DNA from: Skeletonema tropicum
Lineage: Eukaryota; Bacillariophyta; Thalassiosirophyceae; Thalassiosirales; Thalassiosiraceae
NCBI GenBank assembly: GCA_037178625.1
Contig: CM074146.1
Span: 930,001 to 994,000 of the forward strand
Direction: 5' to 3'
DNA: 64,000 bases
In this document: positions 22,246 through 33,691 of the stretch, in pieces
How positions within the stretch are numbered: the first letter of the stretch is position 1
Layout of the letters: the number at the start of each line of letters is the position of its first letter
Made by a program: the position numbers and the translations under genes
The notes under the pieces: generated by a model
Told to the model about the DNA's origin: nothing
Databases searched by the model: none
The model's input: only the letters and a program-made list of their open reading frames with translations

Positions 22246-23825
22246 AATTTAGACGCCAGGCAGATGGCTTTCTCTCAGTTGCTTCATCATCCTACATGTT
22301 GTAAACAACCGCGGTATGACTAAGGAAGTAAGTATGATCATCCAGCTTGCCCAGTAAATAGCTCCTGAATAACATCCTAAACTAATCACTTATGTACACA
22401 TTGAAAAAAAAGTATGATCTCCACAATCTGTTTTCATGTCAAGTTAAGTCATTCTGGGTTTATGTACAATGTCCATGTGTAATTTAAATCCTGGTCCTGG
22501 CCTGGCTTATCATTGAAAGGTATGATGAGTCCTCCACAACTTAACGTTATAACGCACCTTTTACTAAGACTGGTACTGAGCCTAACTTTGACTGGTCAGC
22601 ACTTCAAACGTCACCGTCACCGTCACTTCCAATATTTGAATGGACCCGAAAGATTGGTATTGCTCCTCCCAATCAAAGGCGGAAGGCCCTACCTATCTCA
22701 TCTGATCCAGGTGCTGGCAAAGACTTGCACTTGCATGAACATGAAGGAAAAGTTGCAGTTTTGGAGGGCATGCTAGTTGGTTGCTTTGGCTTTGGATTTG
22801 GATACGATAAGTAGGTCAGCTCGCACCTTTCTTTTCGCTGCTGCTGCTGCTGCTGCTTCTTCTGCTATATAGGTTGCTTTATTTGGATAGGACAGCTAGC
22901 TCTAGCTCGCACCATCGCTCGTCATTTTTTGAATGCATGGACGGAAGAAGCAATAAAGCATTGGAAAATTAGAATTTAGAAGAGATATGAGTAGCCCGAT
23001 CGGTTTGTAATAGCGCTTTTATTGGCATAGAAGTGGCTGTAGGAAGTGAGGCGGATTAGTCGGGCGATGAAAAATATCGACCAAGTGTTCATGGTTTCAA
23101 CCCAGCCACTATGATCGATCCGATCAAGGCGTTTTCCTTGGCAGACTTTTTGAGACGGGCATCTTGATCACACTGTACTCCTACTTACTTACCCTTCAAA
23201 CCACGCGTTTTTCGGCGCAGCTGGTTTGTGCTATTAGCTATCTATGGAGACCTACCCGACGGTCAACGTACACAAAAAAAATAGGAATTAGTACGACCCT
23301 CCCATAGGTCAACCTACCTCTACTTACACAATTCAATAGGAATTAGTACGACCCTCCCCTAGGTTGCAAGAAACGAGAAAGTACCTCAACAAAACTACCA
23401 CGTGCGGAGCAAATATTCCTAAACCCTACACATCAACCAATGCCAACAACAACAATCTTGCTATTGATCGACTAGGCATCCAATCATGGGACAAAGACCT
23501 CTCTGGTATGATGACGCGTAGTAGATCAATGATTGCCCTTTCTCATTAGACGACAACTGATCCGTCTCGTCAGCATCGTCAGAGGCGGCTGGTGCGATGC
23601 CCAACATCATCGATTGCTCCGGATTCTCGTCGGTGACACAACTTGAACTCAACGCATAAGATAGCATATCTGAGTAACCTTCGTTGATGTGACGATGGGT
23701 AAAGAGACGTCTTGCAAATAACGATATAAGGGTGAAAGTAGAGACACACTATAGCACTCAATGTACGATAATGCTATGAGATGTTAGTGTGTGGTGTGTG
23801 GTGCAATACTCCTCTGCATCGTAGT
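22246..23825. other. Gene-poor stretch
   Basis: No supported gene. A CTG run lies at about 22841-22856. A two-copy tandem repeat lies at 23279-23366: each unit contains GGAATTAGTACGACCCTCCC followed by TAGGT. Confidence 0.5.
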
Positions 23826-26110
23826 CACAGTTTCCGCTTGTAGAAGTTCCTCAAGGTCGATCTTCTTTCATTGCTCAATAGTTACTATTCCTCTGTATCT
23901 TTTGATGGGATTTGTGATATGGTCATAGTTCATACCTGCCTAAGTCGACGTCGTTCAGATTGACGATGATGTCTGAAACCTTCGACAATGATTTGCGGTC
24001 GGTTTTCAAAGGTCCACAATAACACTAAAGCGGTATGTATGTATTGCTATTTTTCAAGTGTTGACTTTCATCGATGAGGATGAGGACGTTGTTGGGATGT
24101 GAATCTCCAGAAGTTGCTGCAACGTTGGGTTTGGAGCGACGGGTTCGCATCTGCAATTTCTTCATCGGCGGCCGCTGCCTCGGCCCTCTCGGCCGTGCGG
24201 CAACTGCATTCGCATCAGCATCACGACCGGCGTCTAGATGACGTCGCTGCAAAGTTATTTCCTGCATCCAATAATGATGAGTGGGTTCCCTCCTGGGGCC
24301 ACTAATTAGCGGAAAAACCACTAATTAGTAGTCAGTTTACGATCTCCTACGACCCCCTTATAATCACTCAAACGTTATCAAATTCAGGTGGCACCCTCTT
24401 CAATGTCTTGACAAGGCGTACACCTATTATCTCACGTGTTCCCTGGAGAGGGCCCAACCTATTAACGTTCAAACACTAGCCTACTGACAAATTTGGCGAA
24501 CAGCCGACGAGTTTTTTTCGGAAGTTTTGCAACTTCAACTTGGGGGTACGTAGGAATTGATATCAAAAATGTTGCCACCCGTAGAACTCACATTTCATCA
24601 CACCATCACCATGGCGAAAGAGGCCCAGCATACGAGCCGTCGTATCTGCATTTAGTAGATGCTTTTACCCATCAGAAAGCATACCACAACAGTCACAATA
24701 TGAGTGGCTAACCAGGTGGTCGAAGAAGAGCATCGAGATGGCCTGGATCCTACAACAATCATGCACAAACTTCACCGGCAACCGGATGATGTCCCAACCA
24801 CCATGCAAAGTTATTTGCAGTCGACATACGACGGTATTCTACTCGAAAACAACGATCCCTACCCAAAGCGGCCAACCTATCTACAGATGGGGACATGGAA
24901 AGCGGCCCATCTACCCAAGAGAGTTCGTTTTGGTTAGCATCTCACATGAATTGAAGCGACGGGGATGCGATGATGACGATTTATCGACACAAATATAATG
25001 GCAATATTCAATAATTATTCGACAAATCAACCGCTTTAAATGGAATAAAAACAAAGACAGCATCATATGATATTAATTATAGGAATATTGTTGGTGGAAT
25101 GGTCCAAATTAATGACAGGGCGGCTGCAGGTGATGCCAGGTTGTGGTGTAGCGCATTTTTTCCAAAAAAAAATTGGCATCCATCAGCACCAAATCACCAC
25201 TCTATGATGTATGTTTGGCCAATAAGTAATGCAAATCCGATGGTGATCTCTTGCACAGCGACCACAACGACATTAATGTACACGACGATATCCTTTGATT
25301 GGCTGTTATCTCCGCTAAACCTGCGCCTACACCTCATTTCAGCAGAATTTGCGTTAATTTGCGCCCTTCTCGTGTCAAGATATCGCATACTAGAGTTGAG
25401 AATTCTCCACCCCAACGTGATTTTCGTCGTCAATCAGCCAAGTAAATGTTAGAACAACATCATATGCAGTGCAGGAAAGCTTCCTGCTCTCCTATTCGCC
25501 CCAACAGGCGAGCTAGACGGTCAAGCCCGTGCTTGAATTCAAGCCAGATTTTACAAAATGTCGGCAGAAGGTTGGCACACAGTACATCAAGGATAGGCGT
25601 GCCACATGCCGCATAGAGGTCAAAACCTACTCCACATATCATAAGAAGGTTCCCATGTGCACTGTTTGTTGGGGGAAGCATAAACAATTACACAACAACA
25701 CATAATTCTCGACCACTAATTAGTGGTCACTAAAATAGCGATTTTATGGTGTGTATATAGCTATCTCTACTTCTATTTGGGCGTTTTCATTGCGGATTTT
25801 TGGGCTTGGACTCTGTTGTAGAGGTCTTTGGTGGTGTATTCCTTGAATGTTAGGGTTTGGGAGGTGTTAGAATGTCCTCTAACTACCCCCTACGTATGAC
25901 CACTAATTAGTGGTTTTGGCCAGGAGGGAACCCATGAGGCGTAATATTGTTGATATGTTTTGGCTTTAGGTTATTTCTGTGCTACGGTAAACTACGTATC
26001 ACTGGTATTTTGAACAAGAAAAGCATCTGTGAGAGAGTATCTTTTGTGTCAACTTTTTCGCGGGCAAAATGCGGAAGTATCCGAGTTTGAGCCCTATCCC
26101 CGTTCCCGGG
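23826..26110. repeat. Dispersed repeat R1, copy A, split by a transposon
   Basis: 23826-24281 and 25935-26110 together match 39730-40325 (R1 copy B). Shared words include AGAAGTTCCTCAAGGT, GACGATGATGTCTGAAAC and, after the break, GCGGGCAAAAT. Copy A is interrupted by the element at 24282-25934. On the minus strand both copies keep a short frame containing RPPMKKLQMRTRRSKPNVAA, which suggests decayed coding sequence of a mobile element. Confidence 0.8.
24282..25934. mobile_element. 1.65 kb TIR DNA transposon inserted in R1
   Basis: The left end, TGGGTTCCCTCCTGGGGCCA, is mirrored by the right end ...TGGCCAGGAGGGAACCCA, and an ACTAATTAG motif is repeated just inside both ends. A 4-bp target duplication TGAG flanks it (24278-24281 and 25935-25938). 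The uninterrupted R1 copy B has a single TGAG at this point (about 40171), so the empty site is present in the same window. Internal frames are short (24493-24711, 24704-24937, 25099-25452) and I recognise no transposase, so it is probably non-autonomous. The superfamily is not assigned. Confidence 0.85.
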
Positions 26111-26538
26111 AAAAGACCAGATTTCAAGGAATGAAGCGGTGTTTAGTTTTGTCCTACTTATCACCGGTGCCGTGAACCTTCAACTTTCCCGAAGAATGAA
26201 ATGCCAAGACGAATCCTAAAAGAATTCCTATTTTTGACTTTGTAAGAACGTACTCCTCACAAGATCCTGAATACCGAGAAGTAATAAGTACTGTCGAGAT
26301 GTTGATTGTGTCTCTGACTTGCTCATGAGTATTTCTCTCCATCCTACAATACTTCAACTCGAACCTCTTCCTGAAGATGCGCGATGTCAACGACCACAAG
26401 CAGCCTTGATTTCATTTTTCATCTTGTATCTTTGTCATTGTCTTGAACAACCTTTTCCAACAAACCAATCTCTTGCTCTCTTACCGAGCAAAGCACACAA
26501 AAACACAAACAGTTGAGACTTATCTACTTACAACTACA
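26111..26538. other. Gap before hypothetical gene
   Basis: No gene is seen. It should contain the promoter of the gene at 26539. Confidence 0.35.
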
Positions 26539-27096
26539 ATGTCTGACGAAGAGATCGAAAAAGAAATCGGCCTATCAAGGGAAGATCACGAAAATCGCAA
26601 TCAATTTAACGAATTGCCGACTGGTCTAATCAAGCCTTCTGAAGAAGACCCGACCATTTGGAAGGATGAAAATGGCAGGCCCTGGAAACTCAACGCCGAA
26701 CCCAACTCCGCCTATCACCAACCCTATCCTGTTCCCGTTGCTTTTATTCGTGCTCACCTCAGCAAATTTTTTCCTTGCATGAAAGTACCCAACTTGAAAT
26801 TCATCAGTCCCAATGCGGATGGAAGATATTCCGAGATCTGTGCCAATCGTTACACAGGAGAGTTGCTCATCGAACAGAAAATTATGGGCACCTTTAACTT
26901 GTGTAGGGATGCGCCTGATGCTATGGTGGATGGGAAGCTTCCAACTACAGGCGAGCATGATACGTTGGATATTGTTCCCCACAATAAGTATGGAGGTGGG
27001 TATAGGCACATTGCGAAAGGGATTGAAGTTGGATCGATTGAAAAAGGCCCCGTCGTTCTTGGGCATTTGGAGGCTTTTGAGGACATCACGTGTTAA
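26539..27096 (+). CDS. Hypothetical 185-residue protein
   Basis: I do not recognise it. The start at 26539 (ACTACAATGTCTGACGAAGAG) has an A-rich leader and begins MSDEEIEKEIGLSRED. The composition is that of a folded soluble protein with no low complexity: several Trp/Tyr/Pro motifs (WKDENGRPWKLNAEPNS, YHQPYPVPVAFIRAHLSKFF), three Cys residues and a C-terminal YGGGYRHIAKGIEVGS. No signal peptide or membrane segment is seen. The frame is open further upstream to 26443, but that extension is unlike the rest. Confidence 0.65.
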   Translation: MSDEEIEKEIGLSREDHENRNQFNELPTGLIKPSEEDPTIWKDENGRPWKLNAEPNSAYHQPYPVPVAFIRAHLSKFFPCMKVPNLKFISPNADGRYSEICANRYTGELLIEQKIMGTFNLCRDAPDAMVDGKLPTTGEHDTLDIVPHNKYGGGYRHIAKGIEVGSIEKGPVVLGHLEAFEDITC

Positions 27097-27687
27097 AAAG
27101 ATTCTAAGTTTCGGAACGGTTAAGACTATCTAAGAAGGGGGATGTGTGTTTGGATGGTGTGTTAGTTGGCAACAGTTGTCAAAAGAGCCGTGTGACTCAC
27201 TACAGGTGGCGGGAGTGTGTTGTGTAGCTCGTTGTTAGAGAATCACCATCATAATAATGAAGTAGCAACATTTATCACGTTGTAGTATGTATTCACCGAT
27301 TCGTCATCACAGCTTTTGAAAAGAAGCCTTCAACTTGTGCACATATTAAGTAGTGATGTCAAGTAGATAATGTCCCAATACAAAGTAGAACAAGCAATGA
27401 CTTCCTTTTGCGACACTTTCAAACAAGTAAATATCAATGCGTAAAGCATATATTAAAGCATATATTACATTCTCTCAAGTACCCTCCCGTATATATATTA
27501 TACAATCTCTCAAGTTTCATCTTGCATATATGATTTGCTTCATTGTGTTACCGTACCACCCAAACCCAAATCTTTTCATCCCCTCACTAATATCAATCTT
27601 ATATAAAATGCTCATCTCCATATCAATTACATACGTTCTATCCTCATTCCCTCATATCAATATCAATCCACACAACATCTTGAATCT
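27097..27687. other. Convergent intergenic region
   Basis: 3' flanks of the gene at 26539 and of the minus-strand gene at 27688. It is AT-rich, with TATATATATTATAC near 27492 and several short direct repeats (CTCTCAAGT at 27472 and 27511). No gene is seen. Confidence 0.4.
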
Positions 27688-28215
27688 CTACTCCTCCTTC
27701 TTGTTATTCCCCTCACAACTTTCACTTTGTTGTTGTTGTTCCATGAAATGCACACTACAAGATCCACTCACATTCTGCCACGGGAACCACTCATCCTTCC
27801 CCACACACGAATCATCCCCCTGAAATGCCAATCGTGCCATTACCCCACAAAATAATAATGATTTAACTACCATTAACCGATCGTAATCCGTACAAGTGGA
27901 ATTATTAAAGAATGACCATGTCAATGCCATCCTCTCCTCCTCACCACCACTGGATGATGATGATGTGACAAAAGTGACAAATTGACCCGCTAGCAACTGT
28001 TTCATCAAATTCACCATCATTACAGGCAAGACCACCTTTCCGGCAATCGATCGCTTCACTCGACCACGGTAGGCTAGCAGTAGTGTCAATAGAGCTATGA
28101 GATGAACGGCAAGATCGAACGGAGAGCCGAGTTTTTGGAGGATGAGTGATTGGAAGAGGGTGGAGGCGGAGTGGTACAGGTCGAGGCCTATTAGGAGGAT
28201 GCCTACTTTACACAT
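27688..28215 (-). CDS. Hypothetical small membrane protein
   Basis: From the ATG at 28215 the frame gives 175 residues. It has a hydrophobic N-terminal segment (MCKVGILLIGLDLYH), a strong membrane stretch (FDLAVHLIALLTLLLAY), and a third moderately hydrophobic segment (KVVLPVMMVNLMKQLLAGQF). A Ser/Gly/Glu loop and a Cys-containing acidic/Gln-rich tail follow. The frame stays open upstream to 28248 without an ATG, and a TCTAG acceptor-like site sits at about 28228, so an upstream exon is possible. Family not recognised. Confidence 0.5.
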   Translation of the reverse strand: MCKVGILLIGLDLYHSASTLFQSLILQKLGSPFDLAVHLIALLTLLLAYRGRVKRSIAGKVVLPVMMVNLMKQLLAGQFVTFVTSSSSSGGEEERMALTWSFFNNSTCTDYDRLMVVKSLLFCGVMARLAFQGDDSCVGKDEWFPWQNVSGSCSVHFMEQQQQSESCEGNNKKEE

Positions 28216-29002
28216 GATGTTATTGACTCTAGAGGGGAGGGTCGACAATTTAATCTTATTTTGTAGCTTGCCTGAGAGTTAGTGAGCATAGCTTGCATGC
28301 TCTCTGTGTCTGCTCAAGTCTGTGTGGTTTTCGATGCAGATTGCAGAGTTGTCTGTGTGGTTGCAGTTCGCAGTGCATTTGCACGACCGAAGATTTTTGC
28401 AAAACTGTCCGTTCATTTAGAGCCGTTGCGACTTCTCGTAGAGAATCCGGCACTAAATAATTTACAGAAAAATATCTCATCACACGGTCTGCATTGCATT
28501 GCAGGCTGCAGTTAGTACAATACACTTGGTGGAGTAATGGTATCGTACGTCTTAGGTTTTATGAAAGTGTAGACATGAGTAAGTGAGTAAGTGGCCCAGC
28601 TCTTGGGGTTGGATCGAAAATGCTTTTCATCACACTCATCAGAAACACCACTACAGACAGAAGTGAACACATTTCTTACAACATATAGTATTAGTATTAT
28701 GAAAGCGTCAAGGTTGACAGAAAGTTTGTTTGAAAATAGAGCTGTCCTGTTCGTCGCGCATCAAATCAGGTACAGACATAGAAGTAAACATACTTCTTAT
28801 GTTACGAACGTGTCATGAGAGACCCGGCTCTTGGGGTTGGATCGAAAAATAGAGCTGTTGCAGCAAATGTTCGTCATCATATAGAAATGTCGCCTCTGAG
28901 AGGGTCGACCAAACATTCGACATGCAAGTAAGTACTTTGAATGGACCATCTATGCATGTATATACAGACTAGCCGTTGTAAAATACGCTACGTACTTTCT
29001 TG
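28216..29002. other. Gene-poor stretch
   Basis: No gene is seen. A short direct repeat GCTCTTGGGGTTGGATCGAAAA occurs at about 28599 and 28829. Words near 28860-28920 (ATGTTCGT, ATGTCGCCTCT, GAGGG) also occur near 16690-16735, so this is another scattered repeat. Confidence 0.45.
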
Positions 29003-29142
29003 GAGTCAAATACGCCGGTCTAACAGGCCCAGCAGGTTTTATCCGAGAAAAGTCTGGGCCGATCACGAGGAATGTTCGACGCCTCCTATATCTTCTCTTT
29101 ATGATGTATATAGAGCCTTTTAGATCGGCGTATTTTTGACTC
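29003..29142. mobile_element. 140-bp inverted-repeat element (MITE-like)
   Basis: The left end GAGTCAAATACGCCGGTCTA is mirrored by a right end whose complement is GAGTCAAAAATACGCCGATC. The interior is non-coding. I could not define a target duplication. Confidence 0.6.
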
Positions 29143-29209
29143 TATGCAAGAAATCTGGCTTCTTTTTCACCAACTGATTCAACTGCAAACCGAAGGAGCG
29201 AGTATACTT

Positions 29210-30178
29210 TAGGGTAATGGAATTTCACCCTTTTTGAAATTCTTGGAAGTTTCAGGGTGAAATGTCATGGAATTTCATGGAATTTCAGTTTCAAATGTCA
29301 CTACATAGCTTATTTTCCTCACTGTTCGCACGCACCCCTGTCCACCATTCTCGAGTCTAGTTACTTAAGGGTTAAGGGAGTCTGCAATCCTCTTTCCAAG
29401 CACCTTCTTCGCACATGATATGATGAAGGTTCTCGTATCCTCGAAGAAGTGCAACACCAGTTGGATCCAACATCCTATTCCGATCCTTCATAAGAATGGT
29501 GTTCTTCAAAGGTTTGGCCCTACATTCACAATCCATGGAACCTACAGTTCCCATAGACAACAGAGGCTTAGCAACCAAGCGATAGAAGTCAGACGTCCCT
29601 GCATAACACTCAAACCATCCCAAGCGTCCAGAAATAGCAACGGTTGTTTCCACATACTTTACCACATCTTTGATACCAAAAGACTTGTTTTTTTGCAGTT
29701 CCTCCAAAGATAGAATTTGCGGAAGGGGATCTGCGAAGGATTCAAACCAGCCATTGGCTTGAGTGTCAAACTCCTCAAAATCCTTCCTAACTCTCTTCCG
29801 CATCTCATCAGATCCATCATCATCCAAGGGCACATACCACTCGACCATCTTTCTCAAAAGTGCAGCCTTATTAGTCTGCAGGTGGAATACCTCCCTCCAG
29901 ACACGAGACTTTGTATCGCAGAGGAAACACATCAAGTGATGCTCATCAAGTAGTTATTCTCCACCTTTGGGAGAGGATAGTTCTACCATGAGTTGGTACG
30001 ATCGTCATCATCATTGTCATCATGAAAGTGGATGTGGTTGATGGTTGATGGCTGATGGCTGATGGCTGAAACTTTTGTGAAATTTCATTTTTGGCCAAAA
30101 TTGTGACAAATTGCACCCTGAAAGTTTCCTGAAAGTTGCAGTTGTGAAATTTCACCCGTATGAAATTCCATTACACTA
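29210..30178. mobile_element. hAT-type transposon, copy 1
   Basis: The ends read TAGGGTAATGGAATTTCA and, complemented, TAGTGTAATGGAATTTCA. A perfect 8-bp target duplication GTATACTT lies at 29202-29209 and 30179-30186. End sequence, target size and the enclosed transposase tail all fit the hAT superfamily. The subterminal regions carry many GAAATTTCA-type repeats. A related copy lies inverted at 37913-38653. Confidence 0.92.
29372..29932 (-). pseudogene. hAT transposase C-terminal remnant
   Basis: About 186 residues are open. The segment SDFYRLVAKPLLSMGTVGSM, followed by DCECRAKPLKN and KDRNRM, resembles the hAT C-terminal dimerisation region (the small-residue/Ser-rich turn, a C-E-R motif, K-x-RNR, then an L-x2-GYENLHH helix). 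The N-terminal BED finger and catalytic RNase H-like core are absent from the element. It is therefore a deletion derivative that would depend on a transposase supplied elsewhere. Confidence 0.65.
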
Positions 30179-30186
30179 GTATACTT

Positions 30187-31440
30187 ATATATCCATGACG
30201 AGTTTTTTCTTCCGATATTCGGAAGCTTTTTTGAAATCTTCCGATTTTCGGAAGATTTTGGAAAAACGTTATATACACCCCAAAACTCGCCCAAAGTAAG
30301 ATCTATGTGGTCTTTTTAGCTAAATACTACCTTTTTTTGTCATACTGCATCGATCGAGGGGGTACAAAACGGCGTTTTAGTTTTGGCGCGCCGGCTCTTT
30401 CAGCCTCCATCACAAAGATCATCAAAACAACCATGTTCGGTGTGTAGTTTCACCATGTTACACATTTCCTCACAAGCCGAGTGAGGGCTCTATGGACAGC
30501 CCATGATCTATATATTCGACGGGTGCTGGCGCTATTTCACTTGGTATCAGTCGTTGTGGTCGTAATGCCGCTTCAAGTACGGACAACTTGCCTACTTCGT
30601 AAAAATCACCGATCTTTGATAGAGCAATGTATCATGTTCCTAGTGTTCCCATAGACCGATTGATGGCCCATTGGATAGCTTAAAGACTATATAATCGAGG
30701 ATCGCTGCCTTATTTTTGGCACTAATCGACCGTGATAGTCGGAATGCTGGTGCTATGTGGACATGAAATTATTGATCTGGGAATGATATTATTATTCTTT
30801 AAGAAACAATACATGGCTTGATTGGTAATAGACGAGGAGAAGATACTATAGCAACTCAAACACACCAATACTGCGCATTACATCTACAAATATATCTTCA
30901 AAATGTGCACTTGCATGAGATTTAGTCATCATCCTCTTCATTATCACTGCAATACATGAAGTCACCCTCGCACTACGACGTCGTCTTCACTGCATAATCA
31001 GGACGTTCAAAATCTCTTTCGTATTGCTGTTCAGACTATTGATTGGCGAATTCTTTCATTAAAGTGTGCATGACTTGCATCTTACTGGCTTGTTCCGTAG
31101 CTACCGTCTCCAAATGCTCAGACTCATCGACTTTGACAAACTCAAGCAAATAATCTTCGTTGAACTGTCTTTAAGCTCTTCTGCTCGGCTCGGGGTACTG
31201 ATGTCATCCTCAATCTTCATTTCCCTATCCTATTGCCTGTGCACACGTCGTCATGAATGTATTGCGTGCTACCAGCCACTTGGGCGCTGCTGCTGTCATC
31301 GACGAGGACGTCTACGGTAGAAATTCTGAAGTGTGTTACGAGGAAGATCTTCAGGAGAGTAACTCTCCGATGATGAGGACGGTGTTGGTGAGGAGCATCC
31401 TCCCGATGGAACAGCACCTTGACCACCAAAGTGGAATAAA
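30187..31440. other. Repeat-rich intergenic stretch
   Basis: 30200-30275 holds a hairpin-forming element built on TTCCGATATTCGGAA; the same palindrome recurs at 33347. 30480-30770 contains two diverged copies of a unit of roughly 170 bp (words CTATGGACAGCCCAT / ATAGACCGATTGATGGCCCAT, then ATAT...CGA, GCTG and AATGC). No gene is seen up to about 31440. Confidence 0.45.
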
Positions 31441-32543
31441 TTGCAATCGAGAATGCTTGGAAACAAACAAAAAAAGAATTGTTGTTCCTCCCCGGATGGT
31501 TTGGATCGCTTCATGGACATAGTATACGGCAAGGATAGTAGATATTTAGAAGCAGTTCCACGAGACCGTCACAACCTGGGTAAACAATGGCTTACAGCCA
31601 ACCTTGATTTCTATCCGTCTCTCTTCCATCTTCATCCATGCACATGGAGCAAACAATGCCCGTGCTTCGTTCGAGATTCTTTGGATTACATGATAGGCAC
31701 GTTTTTGATGCGGGCAGAAAGTTCAAGATATACTGGAGTTGGGCTGGATAGTATTGAAGGAGCCACTCTCACAAATGACGATTTGAATGAAATCAATCAG
31801 TTCTTTCCTATAGAAAGTTAAGATGGAAGTAGTAGTAGTGCTGGAGAGGGACGTAGCCGTAACACTCGCGCCAACAACACACCAAACCCCGTGGAGATGC
31901 ACTTTGCAACTTGCAAGACAAACAAAACTCCAAAACATCGAGGGAAGGCCAATACTCCAACGCATCAGCTGCGCTGTGAATTATGTTTAGGGTTCCCGTA
32001 CGGACAGCTTGTTAAGTTTCAACAGGAGAAGAATACTGCAAGGGGTAATGCTAGTGCAACTCCTCGGTTGAAGGAAATTAAGCGGACATGTGCAAACTGT
32101 GGTAGAGGGATGGACTACTTTTGTCGCGGTTGCAGCCGATACCTCTCCTTCTCGGCACCAAAGAAAGAAGACATCACGAAGCATCCAAAGTACTTCAGCA
32201 CCAAGATTCCGGTGATGAATAGCAAGGAAATGTTCTCATGAATGGCGATGGCTCATTTCAGTATGTGGAAAGGTTGACTAAATGGACCTGCTACAATGCC
32301 GCTCATCAAATTGGACAGAGATCTGTGCTTGGCAAGAGGAGATCTGAGTTGATCAATATTGCGAGAGGAATCGCTCCAGGTGCAGACGGAGAAGAAGATA
32401 TGGAGGCAGATGAAGGAGGGATTGCAATTCAATCTGCTGCCGCTTCTGCTACCGGTGTTGCCGCGGCACCAGGTGCAGCACAACGTCCAGCTGTGCCGGT
32501 CACTGTCAGAAGACGTCCAAAGAGAACAGGGAAACGCACGTGA
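31441..32543 (+). pseudogene. Broken Cys-rich ORF, probably transposon-derived
   Basis: A continuous frame from 31441 to 32241 carries one in-frame TAA at 31819-31821 and then shifts by one base near 32235 into a frame that runs to 32543. The joined product would be about 360 residues. The visible motif is a C-terminal Cys cluster CELC...CANCGRGMDYFCRGC, a treble-clef-like arrangement such as occurs at the end of some DDE transposases (for example piggyBac types). The catalytic residues are not identifiable, so the class is a guess. The tail is Ala/Pro-rich and then basic (RRRPKRTGKR). Confidence 0.5.
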
Positions 32544-32849
32544 GAGATATTGCGTTTGTGTAGCATAGCAGTATTCATAGTAGGATTCATAAACAAAAAT
32601 CTATTGCCACGGGCAACGGTAGCAAATAGTGTTACTTGTACGGCTATTATTTGCAACTAATCGAACCTGATAACCTCCCAACGCCTCAAACTCATCGAAT
32701 GGGGGCCATAGACGTGTGTTGGAAGCATTGTAGGTCCGCCTAACTCCAGATAATGCCCACACAGTAGGTACTCAAAATTCGCAATTTTACTAGCGGACCA
32801 CTAGCTGAAGCAAAAAAAAATAGAAAATGGCACTACACAGCGAGTATAT

Positions 32850-33243
32850 GGCTAAGTGTATGGTCAGGCTCCCTAAAAATGGCTAATTTATCTGTTCTCA
32901 GCCGCTACTGGGGCTAACCTACCCTTTTATAGGCTTAAAATGCTCGTCTCGATGAGCCTGTTCCAAATCAATGAGTTGCTTCCAAAAATAAAAAAATATT
33001 TTGTTAGCCCCATTCCCTAGCTTGCCTTGGGGGTTAACCCCAAAAAAGAAGCCCCATCTCCAATTTACCCTGGTCTTCAGCTCCATATTACAATTCATTT
33101 CACCACGATTCAAAACCTTGCCAAGCAAAGCATGGATTTGAACTCCTCTCACTCTCAGCTTTCCAACGCTATGTTGATCACTTCTTGAAGTCAAATACTC
33201 ATTGAGAACAGATTTGCTGGGGAGCCTGACCATACACTTAGCC
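32850..33243. mobile_element. MITE family M1, copy A
   Basis: It is 394 bp long. Its ends GGCTAAGTGTATGGTCA are perfect inverted repeats, and it is flanked by a 4-bp direct repeat ATAT (32846-32849 and 33244-33247). The interior shares blocks with copy B at 60263-60667 (AGCCTATAAAA, GGGGTTAACCCC, TAGCTTGCCTTGGGGGTTAA). No coding capacity. Confidence 0.9.
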
Positions 33244-33691
33244 ATATGACCAAAATGCACCAAACCAACGGCCAATCATGCATAGGCAAGGTGATCGGAG
33301 GGGGTTAGGTGTGTTTCTGGAGCAATATAGCCGACTATTCTGAAACCTTCCGATATTCGGAAGATTTCGACTTTTGGGCGCGCTGAAATCTCGTCATGGA
33401 AATAGAAAGTGTTAATTATGAGGTACTTTCTTTCGACGAAGCCGATGCGACTGGTATGTAAAACGTCGGCAGATACCATATACGACTAAAAGTATCTAAA
33501 AGGAGAACAATTTCAAGCCGGATCGGATTTGAAGGTTCTCTGTAAAAAGGAAACACGATAAGTACTTTGGCTTTCATTTTGTCCCACCCACCACGCTCAA
33601 CTGCCCTGATGACGCTCACAATTGCATGCACCAGCAGCGAATACAAAACGAACAGGGCAATCCAAATCGAACAAACTCTCAACCCCCCAAC
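33244..33691. other. Gap with palindromic repeat
   Basis: It contains the palindrome CTTCCGATATTCGGAAG at about 33347, shared with 30211, followed by a GACGAGATTTC-type word shared with 30195. No gene is seen. Confidence 0.4.

Noticed and set aside
33130..33150. A GTTCAAATCC word resembling a tRNA B box inside the MITE
   Set aside because: No A box at the right distance, no cloverleaf, and the word is altered in the second MITE copy.
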